This document shows, piece by piece, positions 1 to 8,086 of a stretch of DNA of 37,646 nucleotides. Position 1 is the stretch's first letter, and each line of letters starts with the position of its first letter. Below the pieces are notes generated by a model. That model did no database searches, was not told the origin of the DNA, and saw only the letters and a program-made list of their open reading frames with translations. Source of the stretch: Verrucomicrobiales bacterium (GTDB lineage Bacteria > Verrucomicrobiota > Verrucomicrobiia > Limisphaerales > CAIMTB01); the NCBI GenBank assembly GCA_020845805.1, contig JADLFD010000255.1, forward strand, positions 1 to 37,646, in the 5' to 3' direction. Position numbers and translations under genes: made by a program.

Positions 1-2
1 CC

Positions 3-44
3 GACCCCGCCCGCGGCAGCCATCGCTTCTATCGCGTGCGCTAA
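3..44 (+). CDS. C-terminal end of a truncated protein (ends HRFYRVR)
   Basis: Only the last 13 codons and a TAA stop lie in the window; the gene begins upstream. The readable end is DPARGSHRFYRVR. A terminus of the form FYRVR is common in secreted verrucomicrobial multi-domain proteins, where it closes a small beta-sandwich module. The same kind of ending (FIRVRVAP) closes the Ig-domain protein at 24,430-25,650. The gene converges with the ceramidase-like gene on the minus strand. With so few codons the call rests on this recognisable ending and the in-frame stop, and no function can be given. Confidence 0.45.
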   Translation, partial: DPARGSHRFYRVR

Positions 45-73
45 ACCCCGCGCCCACCCGGCCAGGTCCCGCC

Positions 74-2269
74 TCAGCGGGACGTGCCGCTGTCTCGTTC
101 CACTCGGGCCAGCGCGCGGAGCTCCGCGTCGCTCAACACGCGGTCAAATACCGCGATCTCGTCCAACCGCCCCTCCCACGAGTCCTGACCGTCACAGCGC
201 CCGCCCAGAAACCAGGGGTGCTGAGCCCCACCGGTCAAACGGGACGACGGGGCCTCCAACTCCAGCCCGCCGTTCAGAAACATCCGCACCCGCCCAGGCT
301 CCCGGGTCATGGCCACGTGCTGCCAGCTCCAACGCGGTATCACCGTGCGCCCCGCCACCAACGTCGCCCCCGGTTCCCCCGACAGGAAAACCAGCCGCCC
401 CGCATGCGCGGCCGCACCCCCCAGACCGAGATGCTCGCTCCACGCACTCCACCCGTGATCCGGCCCCACCGAGCACAACCATCCCGTGACCCCACGCCCC
501 TCGGTCGGCATGCCATTCCACGCCCACAATGAAACGGTGTATCGCTCCCCCAGCGACGGCATCACCGCACGGAGTCGTCCCCCGGCGAAATGGGCCGCCC
601 GATTCTTCTCTCCCGCCTCGCAGAATGCGGCCGAAGCCGGCCCCTCCAGATAAAACGTCACCCCGGGCTCGTAGATCGCGTCCCGCCCATGACTCGAGGC
701 GTCGGCTGCCCGCGGCCCCTGAAACTCGTCCAACCGCCACCATGCCACCGGTCGGAGCTCCGCCACCCTCCGCGCCGCGGAACCGCGCGACGCGCGAACC
801 GGGCGACGTGCCGCACGCGTCACGGTCTCGAGCAGACTCAACGCCGTGCCCACCAACTTCGGTTCCGCCGTGACTTCCAGCCCCGCCGACCGCGCGGCCC
901 AGGTATTGTACCCACCCAACGGATGCTGCTCCGGCGGCGGAACGTAGCCATCGCCGCCGTTGGCCAACTCGATCACCATGGTCTGCGCCAGCGGACTCGC
1001 CGCTTTGAGCTTCAAGCCCGTGATCGCATACGTCTCTGTCGGCAGCGCCACGATGCCGATCGATCCCACCCGCACGGCCTGCACCACCACCTCCGTCTGC
1101 TGCGCGTCGTGCAACAAAACCTGCTCGCGCGCGTACACTTCCGTGGTGTCCTTCGGCCCCCGATCCCCCATCCCGTCGACGATCCGCCTCGCCCATTCCA
1201 GCCGCTGCCGATCCGGCACCCGGTACCGAAGCGTCACCCTCTGCTCCTCCATGCCCAGCTCGGCCGGCACTTCGTGACGGATCCCCGACTGCGCCTTCAC
1301 CGCCAGGTCCAGCAACCCCTCGGTATACGACGCCATCGACAGGTTCGGATCCCACTCCGCCGCCGGTCGCGTGTAGTCGCGCCTCCAGATGTCGCCACTG
1401 CACCCGTGCGACAACAGCCCGACAAACGGCGGGTAGCCCTCCGCCGTGGTGGCCGCCAATCGCCTCTTCAGGCCCTCCGAAAACAAACCAAAATAGTCCG
1501 CACTCACCGGCGCATCGGAAAAGTAGTGCATCGAAAAGTTCCCCAACACTGCCAGGGGCCGCCCGTCCATCGCCTGCACCGAAACCAGACTGAGATCGGG
1601 ATCCTCCGGCCCCGCCTCACCCGTGACATCATCCCAATTCGCCGCCGCGTGCATGTTGGCCCGCACTGTGCGGTTCCCGAACGGATCCTCTACCACGCGG
1701 TCCGGACGACGAATCCACTGCCTCGGCGCCGTGAAACTCGCCGCGTCGATCACGCCATACCCCACCCGCGCGGGTTCCAAATGACGCTGCGCCGCGCGCA
1801 TCGATTCCACGATGCGCTCGCGTAACACCGGCAGATATCGCGGATCCGCCTCGGTCCCCAGGCAACCCATGGTCGCCGGCGCGGAATGCGTGTGCGTGGC
1901 GGAAATCAACATGCGCGACGCCGAGATCCCCGTCACCCCCGCCGCCCGCGCCTTCACGTCGTCCAGGAAAACCCGCGACATCATGCAGCTGTCCACCACC
2001 ACCACCGCCACCTGCGTGGATCCCATGGCGAACACCAGCGCCCGCACCATGATGGGCGTGCGCACATTCGTCGCCGACTGGCTCAGCATCCCGCCGTTGA
2101 TCAGCACCGGAAACGCCTGAGGCGAAGCCTCCACCGCCGCCGCTCCCGCACGGAATTCGTTCCCCGCCTCCGCGCGCCCCACCCCGACCAAGAGCACCAT
2201 CGCCAGACTGATCAGAGTCGAGTACCGAGCCGGAACACCGCCCTGCCAATGCCGCGTCGCTTTCATCAT
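74..2269 (-). CDS. Secreted neutral/alkaline ceramidase-like protein with C-terminal LamG domain
   Basis: This 731-residue protein has an N-terminal signal peptide (hydrophobic stretch about residues 19-31, cleavage near AEA-GNEF). Residues about 38-480 resemble the neutral/alkaline non-lysosomal ceramidase family. The stretch SATHTHSAPATMG gives the family's His-x-His zinc motif, NFSMHYFSD resembles the second metal/substrate segment, and SHGCSGDIWRRD aligns with the active-site region. Residues about 500-725 form a LamG/concanavalin-A-like domain, beginning AWWRLDE and ending RLDEIAVFDRVLSDAEL. Family members cleave the amide of ceramides, but many verrucomicrobial and planctomycete homologues are uncharacterised and may act on other amides. 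The protein is probably periplasmic or secreted. Two adjacent ATG codons (2267-2269 and 2264-2266) can serve as start. Function is inferred from motifs only. Confidence 0.8.
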   Translation of the reverse strand: MMKATRHWQGGVPARYSTLISLAMVLLVGVGRAEAGNEFRAGAAAVEASPQAFPVLINGGMLSQSATNVRTPIMVRALVFAMGSTQVAVVVVDSCMMSRVFLDDVKARAAGVTGISASRMLISATHTHSAPATMGCLGTEADPRYLPVLRERIVESMRAAQRHLEPARVGYGVIDAASFTAPRQWIRRPDRVVEDPFGNRTVRANMHAAANWDDVTGEAGPEDPDLSLVSVQAMDGRPLAVLGNFSMHYFSDAPVSADYFGLFSEGLKRRLAATTAEGYPPFVGLLSHGCSGDIWRRDYTRPAAEWDPNLSMASYTEGLLDLAVKAQSGIRHEVPAELGMEEQRVTLRYRVPDRQRLEWARRIVDGMGDRGPKDTTEVYAREQVLLHDAQQTEVVVQAVRVGSIGIVALPTETYAITGLKLKAASPLAQTMVIELANGGDGYVPPPEQHPLGGYNTWAARSAGLEVTAEPKLVGTALSLLETVTRAARRPVRASRGSAARRVAELRPVAWWRLDEFQGPRAADASSHGRDAIYEPGVTFYLEGPASAAFCEAGEKNRAAHFAGGRLRAVMPSLGERYTVSLWAWNGMPTEGRGVTGWLCSVGPDHGWSAWSEHLGLGGAAAHAGRLVFLSGEPGATLVAGRTVIPRWSWQHVAMTREPGRVRMFLNGGLELEAPSSRLTGGAQHPWFLGGRCDGQDSWEGRLDEIAVFDRVLSDAELRALARVERDSGTSR

Positions 2270-2423
2270 GAGTGCTGGGTGACCTCCCGATCCTCTCCCA
2301 CCGCGCTTCCGCGCACAACGGGGTTGGCATTGCTCGACGCCACTTTCTCCGCATCATCCTCCCCCCATGCAGGACCGCTCCCCCGCCTCTCCCCACCACG
2401 CCCCGTCATGGTCCGGACTCCTC

Positions 2424-3833
2424 ATGCGGTGGCTCGTGATGACCCTGGCCCTGGTCCTCCCCTTGGCCGCGCGGCCCGCCGAACCTCCCGCCCTCCAGCT
2501 CCAAGCCCTCCCCAACCAACAGCTCCGACTCACCTGGAGTTCACCCTCCGCCGGCCAGAACTCCACGGTCCAGTTCGCCACCCGCCTCGTGGACGCAGAC
2601 TGGAGCTCCCTTCCAGGCCCGGTCACGTGGCCGACCTCCGGCACCGAATGGACCGGCCCCCGCCCGATCTCGGACACCGCCTTCTTCCGTGTCCTGGTCA
2701 CCGAAGCCGCCGGCCGCGGCTCCGTGGTGAGCAACCTGCCGTTGCGCTCGTTTGACCTCGCCGCGCTCAACAGCCTTTGGCAGTCGCGTCTCGTCCCCGG
2801 CTCCCCCACCCACGCCGTCACCGCGTGGCGCCTGGTCTACCGGACGATCGACGCCGCTGGGCAACCCACCATCGCTTCCGCCCTGCTCGTCGTCCCCACC
2901 GGCGCCACCAACGCCCTGCCGATCACCTCCTACCAGCACGGCACGGTGACCCGCCGCGAGGACGTGCCGTCCCGCCTCAACTCCGAAGCCGACCTCGGGC
3001 TGATCCTCGGCTCCACCGGTTACCTCACCCTGCTACCCGACTACCTCGGGCTCGGAGATTCCCCCGGGTTCCACCCCTACCACCACGCCGCCACCCACGC
3101 GTCCGCTGTGGTCGACGCGCTGCGCGCCGTGCGCACTCTCGCCGTCGAGGGCGGGCCCTATGGCGCACGCTGGAATCAGCAACTCTTCCTCACCGGCTAC
3201 TCCCAGGGCGGCCATGCCACCCTCGCCGCCCAGCGCGAACTCGAACTGCACCATGCCGACGAGTTTTCCATCACCGCCTCCGCCCCCTGCGCCGGCGCGT
3301 ACGACCTATCCGGAACCATGGCCAATGACCTGCTCTCCACCCGACTCCCCCCCAATCCGTACTACTCCGCTTACCTCCTCCACGCCTACGTGCACGTATA
3401 CGGGAACCTCGCCCCCTCGCTGGGCGATCTCCTCCGCCCGCCCTACTCCAGCACGGTCCCGCCCCTGTTCGATGGCACCCATGACAGCGGCGAGATCAAC
3501 GCCGCCCTCCCCGCCCAACCCGCCCTCATGCTCAAACCCGAGGTGCTCGAGGCGCTGCGTACCGACCCCCAGCACCCCATCCGACTGGCATTGAAAGACA
3601 ACGACCTCCACACCGGCTGGATCCCGCGCTCCCCCACCCGGCTGTACCATTGCCCCGGTGACCAGGATGTCCTCTTCGCCAACTCGCAAGTCGCCTCCGA
3701 CACCTTCAAAGCCGCTGGCGGCGCACCCGTGGAGGTGATCAACCCATGGCCCTTCTCCGATCTGGGCCACGGGGAATGCGTTCCTTTCGCGTTGCTCGGA
3801 GCCAAATTCTGGTTTGATGGCCTGAAGCATTGA
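2424..3833 (+). CDS. Secreted alpha/beta-hydrolase, secretory lipase-like
   Basis: The ATG at 2424 gives 469 residues starting with a clear signal peptide (MRWLVMTLALVLPLAARPAEP). An in-frame ATG at 2367 would only add 19 residues before it. Residues about 20-95 form a small beta-sandwich of the type verrucomicrobia attach to secreted proteins (LRLTWSSPS ... W ... FFRVLV). The rest is an alpha/beta hydrolase with nucleophile elbow GYSQGG (Ser about 260), an acid in CPGDQDVLF (Asp about 413 or 415) and a histidine in DLGHGEC (about 449). TSYQHGT provides an oxyanion-hole-like segment. This pattern fits secretory lipase/esterase-like enzymes; the substrate cannot be read from sequence. It is followed by an outer-membrane barrel gene on the same strand, possibly co-transcribed. 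Confidence 0.85.
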   Translation: MRWLVMTLALVLPLAARPAEPPALQLQALPNQQLRLTWSSPSAGQNSTVQFATRLVDADWSSLPGPVTWPTSGTEWTGPRPISDTAFFRVLVTEAAGRGSVVSNLPLRSFDLAALNSLWQSRLVPGSPTHAVTAWRLVYRTIDAAGQPTIASALLVVPTGATNALPITSYQHGTVTRREDVPSRLNSEADLGLILGSTGYLTLLPDYLGLGDSPGFHPYHHAATHASAVVDALRAVRTLAVEGGPYGARWNQQLFLTGYSQGGHATLAAQRELELHHADEFSITASAPCAGAYDLSGTMANDLLSTRLPPNPYYSAYLLHAYVHVYGNLAPSLGDLLRPPYSSTVPPLFDGTHDSGEINAALPAQPALMLKPEVLEALRTDPQHPIRLALKDNDLHTGWIPRSPTRLYHCPGDQDVLFANSQVASDTFKAAGGAPVEVINPWPFSDLGHGECVPFALLGAKFWFDGLKH

Positions 3834-3964
3834 GCCGCCTCCGGCCACCGCAAACCGCCCCTGATTTCCGCCAATTCACCACGGTTTTCCAGCAGCTCAC
3901 CCCGGGACTATGGGGTCGCACCGCGGGAATCGCGTATTCCAACCGGCCGCACACCCAGCAGCCT

Positions 3965-5092
3965 ATGGAATACACTCCATCAGTCCCACCCTTACTGCGC
4001 CTCGGAACCACCCTGCTTGGCGCAATTCTTGTCCTGGCCCAGGCCAATATCAGCGCGTACGGCCAGGGATGCGTCGCGGCGCGCGGGGGCGCCTGCTTCC
4101 ACCTCCCCGGCATGGAACTCAAACCCCACGAGGGCTTCCAGGCCGGCGTCGGTTACCGCTGGTTCACCTCCGACCGGCATTACGTCGGCTCCCATGAGGA
4201 GACCCAGCGCCAGGCCGAAGGCAGCGAGGTCATCAATAAGTCGCACTTTGTCGACCTGAGCGTCAGCTACGCCTTCAACCCGCGCTTCAGCGCCAATCTC
4301 GCCATACCGTTCGTGTTCCACGACCGATCCCAGGTCATCCGCTCGAACGACGTCGCCCGCTCCATCCTCCAACGCTTCCACACGCAAGCCACCGGACTCG
4401 GCGATGTCCGCCTCACCGGGACCGGCTGGCTCCTCGATCCCACCAGCCAGCCCCGGGGCAATGTGCTCCTGGGCCTGGGCGTGGATATGCCGACCGGCGA
4501 GGAGGATGAAACCGACACCTTCCAGGTCTTCGACGCGGCGTCCGGTCAGATCGTCGCGCGTGAGCGGACCGTCGATCAGTCCATCCAGCCCGGCGATGGC
4601 GGCTGGGGCTTGATCACGGAGATCTACGCCTTCTACCGCATCATCGACCGACTCAACCTCTACGCCAACGGCTCCTACCTCATCACACCCGAGGAGAAGA
4701 ACGGCGTGCCCACCTTCCGCGGCAACCCGTTCGAAGCCATCATGTCCATCGCCGATACCTACATGGGCCGGGTGGGACTCGACTACACTTTGCTGCCGGA
4801 ATGGGGACTGACCCTCTCCTTCGGCGGCCGAATCGAGGGGGTTCCTGTCCATGACGCCATCGGCGAGAGCGAAGGCTTCCGGCGTCCGGGCTTCTCCATC
4901 GCCGTCGAACCCGGCATCTCCGCCAGCCGCGCCGGCTGGATGTTCAACCTGAGCGCCCCGGTGGCCGTGCATCGCAACCGCGAACGCAGCGTGCCCGACG
5001 AACAGTTCACCCAGTCCTCGGGCGTCTATCGCCACGGAGACGCGGCGTTCGCCGACTTCGCCATCCTCGCCACCATCACGCGTCAGTTCTGA
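3965..5092 (+). CDS. Outer-membrane beta-barrel protein (transporter-like)
   Basis: The protein has 375 residues from ATG 3965, with a signal peptide up to about residue 33 (cleavage near AYG-QGC). A TTG at 3830 opens the frame further upstream but adds no signal-like sequence, so the ATG is preferred. The mature part alternates polar and hydrophobic residues in about ten or more strands (for example FQAGVGYRWFTSD, NVLLGLGVDMPTGEED, GLDYTLLPEWGLTLSFGGRIEG) and ends in phenylalanine (ATITRQF), the usual C-terminal signature for outer-membrane assembly. The segment GLGVDMPTG resembles bacterial 'transporter' or phenol-degradation meta-pathway barrels. Cargo is unknown. The gene lies 131 bases after the lipase gene on the same strand and is followed by two hairpins, the second a good terminator. 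Confidence 0.75.
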   Translation: MEYTPSVPPLLRLGTTLLGAILVLAQANISAYGQGCVAARGGACFHLPGMELKPHEGFQAGVGYRWFTSDRHYVGSHEETQRQAEGSEVINKSHFVDLSVSYAFNPRFSANLAIPFVFHDRSQVIRSNDVARSILQRFHTQATGLGDVRLTGTGWLLDPTSQPRGNVLLGLGVDMPTGEEDETDTFQVFDAASGQIVARERTVDQSIQPGDGGWGLITEIYAFYRIIDRLNLYANGSYLITPEEKNGVPTFRGNPFEAIMSIADTYMGRVGLDYTLLPEWGLTLSFGGRIEGVPVHDAIGESEGFRRPGFSIAVEPGISASRAGWMFNLSAPVAVHRNRERSVPDEQFTQSSGVYRHGDAAFADFAILATITRQF

Positions 5093-5104
5093 GGCCGGAT
5101 GGGG

Positions 5105-5123
5105 CGCCGCCAGAACGGCGGCG
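5105..5123 (+). other. GC-rich hairpin after the barrel gene
   Basis: A 7-bp perfect inverted repeat (CGCCGCC / GGCGGCG, loop AGAAC) begins 12 bases past the stop codon of the outer-membrane barrel gene. No T-run follows, so it is not a convincing terminator by itself. It may stabilise the 3' end of the mRNA upstream of the stronger hairpin at 5195. Confidence 0.4.
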
Positions 5124-5194
5124 TGATTCCTGCGCCCGACGCCCACGAGACTGCCCATCAGTCTCCGAATGGCTCCGGAGCGGGCGCAGCAGAG

Positions 5195-5240
5195 GGAGGC
5201 CGGGCGTCCATCAGGATGCCCGGCCTCTTCTCTTCGCGTT
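5195..5240 (+). terminator. Intrinsic terminator downstream of the barrel gene
   Basis: GAGGCCGGGC (5195-5204) pairs perfectly with GCCCGGCCTC (5217-5226). The stem continues inward through GTCC/GGAT with one wobble pair, leaving a four-base ATCA loop. A T-rich stretch follows (TTCTCTTCGCGTTT) on the + strand. It sits between convergent genes, so it may stop + strand transcription before the minus-strand hydrolase gene. No T-run is seen on the minus side. Confidence 0.75.
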
Positions 5241-5309
5241 TCGCGCTCGTCCCTCCGCCTTCGTCCCCGAAACCTGTCGTGCCTCCGAATCCGCGAAACG
5301 CCTCGCCTC

Positions 5310-7970
5310 TCAGCGGACCGGAAACCAGCCGCGCAGGAACTGCTCCTCCGTGCCGTCGTAGACCGCCTCGGCCAGATGCTCGACCCCCAGCTGGTTGCCC
5401 CAGGAGTAGGTGATGGCTAGTCGGCCCTGCCACTCCACAAAGTCGATGTCCGAGTTGTTGAGATTCACCGCCTCCGCCAAGCGCTTGCGCTGCGCCTCGG
5501 TGAAACTGCTCGCCGCCGGCTGACGGTCCGCGGGCGATGCGCGCAGCACCGGGTTCAACGGACTCGCCTCCCAGGCCACCAGGTCCCTCGACCGCACCAC
5601 GCGCATCTCGTAGCCCTGGTGCGCCTCCAAATAGAAGTCGTAGAACCATCCGTCGCGCCAGCGCAAGGCGTGCGGGGCTGTGTACCGATCCTTGGAGTAC
5701 TGGCACTCGGGTCCTGTCATCGTCCACAACCGCAAATCAGGAGAACGCGCAAACCGCGCCGTGAACGCCACCCCGGCCTCCTCCGCCGGCTTGTCGATCT
5801 CGAACATCACCACGAAGTCGCGGTCGGTACGGCACAACGAGGTGTTGAAGATCCCATACCGACCTGGCGCGATCACCGGACGCTGCTCCCAGCTCTGCAG
5901 ATCGCGGGAAACGAACAGGTTCACCCGATCGCGCCCCTGCGTGCCGGTAACCCACACCTGCCCCTCGTACGCCAGCACGCTCCCGAACTCATGGCCGTCC
6001 GCGAAGGGCGGACTCACCTCCCCGGTCGAGGGATCGCGAAACCGAAAGTAATTCGTGCCGCGACGATTGTCCCAGTAGCTGTCCCGCACCCACTCGAACC
6101 GCCAAAGCCGGTTCGAGATCACCACCGGCGTGGTCTCCACGAGATCCAGATCCACCGTCCCCAGCTTCCGAATCAACGGTCGTCCGTCCGTGTCGACCGG
6201 GCCACGGTCGGGTCCCGAGGCCACACCGGAGTGTTTCAGGATGAACTCCACGATGGGAGTCGAGTCGTCGAGCCCGTGCGGATGATGCTTCACCCCGGGC
6301 TTGGCGATGAGCGTGATGTCCCCGCCCAACTTGCGATAGCGCTCCGCCACCACTCCCGTGTTCTCGTCCCAAGGAACCACCTCATCCGCGTCACCGTACA
6401 CGTGCAGCAGCGGCACCCGCGCCTCGGCCAGCACGGCCAACTGGTCAACGGGATTCCGGCCATAGGCCATCGCCTCGGCATCGTCCCGGAATCCGTACTG
6501 CTGCCGCACCAACTGCCAGTCGCGCGCGCTCCCCGGCCCCTTGCCCTTGCCCCCCGGCCAACTCCGGAAATCACAGACCGGCGCGTCTCCATACAGGCAG
6601 GCCACCCGGGTGGGATTCGCAATCGCCCAGTTGTAGCAATACAAGCCGCCGCGACTCAGCCCCACCAGCGCGACCTTCGGGGCCAAGCCGTGCTTCGTTG
6701 TCAATTCGGTGTACAGAGCGTCCCAATGCTTCACCGCCCCGGGACTGCCCAACATGTCCGGCACCGACAACGATACGATGTGAAAACCGCGTCCCAGCAA
6801 CGCGAGGTCGGGAGCCGGTTTGTGACCAAAAAACTCTCCGTGCCAGACCCAGGGCTTGCCCGGCGCCGCCCGGTGCGGCACCACCACCATCGCCGCGCGC
6901 CCGTCCACCTCGAAGTCGTAGCGGTCAAACCCGTACCACGCGGACCGCTTCCCCGGAAAATCCACCCCCAGCACCCGGCGCAACTGCGAGCCCAGATCGT
7001 CCGCCGTCGACTGCGCCTCGGCCAGCGGGCGCCCCTTGTTCATCCCCGGCCGCACGTGGCCGGTCTCGGTCAACCACGCGTCCTTCAACAACCGCTGGCG
7101 CTGTTGCACCAACGCCAGCACGTCCGCGGCGCGCGGGTGCAGGGTGTTGAGGATCTCCGGTGACTCCGAGGCCACGACGGCCGCCGCCGCCCCCCACTGC
7201 CGCAGGACCTCGCGTGCGATCAGCCAATGCCCCGTGGTGTTGGCATGCACGCCGTCGCCTGCGAGCAGGAACTTGGGATCCGTCTGACGCTTCGTGGCGA
7301 GGAACTGGTTCATCGGAGTGTGCGTTTCCACCACCACCCAGCCCTCGGCGCGACGTTCCACCAGCCACTCGGAGTAGCGATCCAGCACACTGTTGTATCC
7401 GACAAAGGGTTGGCGGTATTCCGCCAACCCCGCCGGCAGCGTCCCCCCACCCAGCGGCATTGGATCAAAGACCGGCGGAGTGAGATGAATCACTCGCGCC
7501 CCCGCCGCCGCCGCCCGCTCGCGCAGTCGCTGAATCCCCGCCCGGAATCGTGCGAAGCGATCCTCCGCCAGTGGGTGATAAATGCCGTCGTTCATCCCAT
7601 AGCAGGCAACCACCACGTCCGGCTTCAACTTTTCCAGCACCCGACCCAGCCGCTCATGCACGTCCGGACGCGGAAACGCGCCTCCCGCATGTCCCGGTTC
7701 GGACAGCCCCGAGGCCGTTTCGCTGGGAAGCCCGACGTTGATGAACTCCACCCGGGACGCGGGGTGCGCGAGACGCAGCCAAGTCTCCAGGAACTCCACG
7801 TACTCGCCCGCATACGTGATGCTGTCCCCGAGGAACACCACCCGCCGCGCTTCGGCCGGCGCGAGGTCGGCCGCACGCGCTTCGGCGACACGACACGCAA
7901 CACCGACCACGCAGGCCACCAGCAGGGCGCGCGCAAGGAACAAGCCGTCTCGGAAGGACTGGGATCGCAT
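5310..7970 (-). CDS. Three-domain secreted hydrolase: SGNH + alpha/beta hydrolase + beta-propeller
   Basis: The ATG at 7970 gives 886 residues with an N-terminal signal peptide (cleavage near AEARA-ADL). A TTG at 8009 would add 13 residues. Domain 1 (about 40-265) is an SGNH/GDSL hydrolase: block I FLGDSITYAG (Ser about 50), block III YGMND, block V GDGVHAN (Asp about 239, His about 242). Domain 2 (about 340-585) is an alpha/beta hydrolase with nucleophile elbow VGLSRGG (Ser about 439), acid in VYGDADEVVP and a late histidine in HHPHG. Domain 3 (about 600-886) resembles the five-bladed propeller of GH43/GH32-type proteins (RDSYWDNRRGTNYFRF, APHALRWRDGWFYDFY, YEMRVVRSRDLVAWE). The first two parts suggest deacylation of an esterified polysaccharide, with the propeller binding or cleaving sugar. 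Substrate is unknown. It follows the secretin gene on the same strand by 116 bases and could be read with the secretion operon. Confidence 0.85.
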   Translation of the reverse strand: MRSQSFRDGLFLARALLVACVVGVACRVAEARAADLAPAEARRVVFLGDSITYAGEYVEFLETWLRLAHPASRVEFINVGLPSETASGLSEPGHAGGAFPRPDVHERLGRVLEKLKPDVVVACYGMNDGIYHPLAEDRFARFRAGIQRLRERAAAAGARVIHLTPPVFDPMPLGGGTLPAGLAEYRQPFVGYNSVLDRYSEWLVERRAEGWVVVETHTPMNQFLATKRQTDPKFLLAGDGVHANTTGHWLIAREVLRQWGAAAAVVASESPEILNTLHPRAADVLALVQQRQRLLKDAWLTETGHVRPGMNKGRPLAEAQSTADDLGSQLRRVLGVDFPGKRSAWYGFDRYDFEVDGRAAMVVVPHRAAPGKPWVWHGEFFGHKPAPDLALLGRGFHIVSLSVPDMLGSPGAVKHWDALYTELTTKHGLAPKVALVGLSRGGLYCYNWAIANPTRVACLYGDAPVCDFRSWPGGKGKGPGSARDWQLVRQQYGFRDDAEAMAYGRNPVDQLAVLAEARVPLLHVYGDADEVVPWDENTGVVAERYRKLGGDITLIAKPGVKHHPHGLDDSTPIVEFILKHSGVASGPDRGPVDTDGRPLIRKLGTVDLDLVETTPVVISNRLWRFEWVRDSYWDNRRGTNYFRFRDPSTGEVSPPFADGHEFGSVLAYEGQVWVTGTQGRDRVNLFVSRDLQSWEQRPVIAPGRYGIFNTSLCRTDRDFVVMFEIDKPAEEAGVAFTARFARSPDLRLWTMTGPECQYSKDRYTAPHALRWRDGWFYDFYLEAHQGYEMRVVRSRDLVAWEASPLNPVLRASPADRQPAASSFTEAQRKRLAEAVNLNNSDIDFVEWQGRLAITYSWGNQLGVEHLAEAVYDGTEEQFLRGWFPVR

Positions 7971-8086
7971 GGGTGCGCCGAACCTGCCGTCCACCCCGCG
8001 TCGGAGCAAGCGTCACGCGGCCGGAGGCCCCGATCAGTCAGCACGATTTCGTTATCGAGCCAGTCCCCCAACCCAGCGCGGCGGAT

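Noticed and set aside
590-1825. Long open frame of 411 codons on the + strand opposite the ceramidase-like gene
   Set aside because: It is Arg/Pro/His-rich, matches no family, and is the antisense of a well-supported gene; high GC creates such frames.
5619-7163. 514-codon + strand frame opposite the three-domain hydrolase
   Set aside because: Same kind of antisense artefact; the minus-strand product has intact catalytic motifs in three domains.
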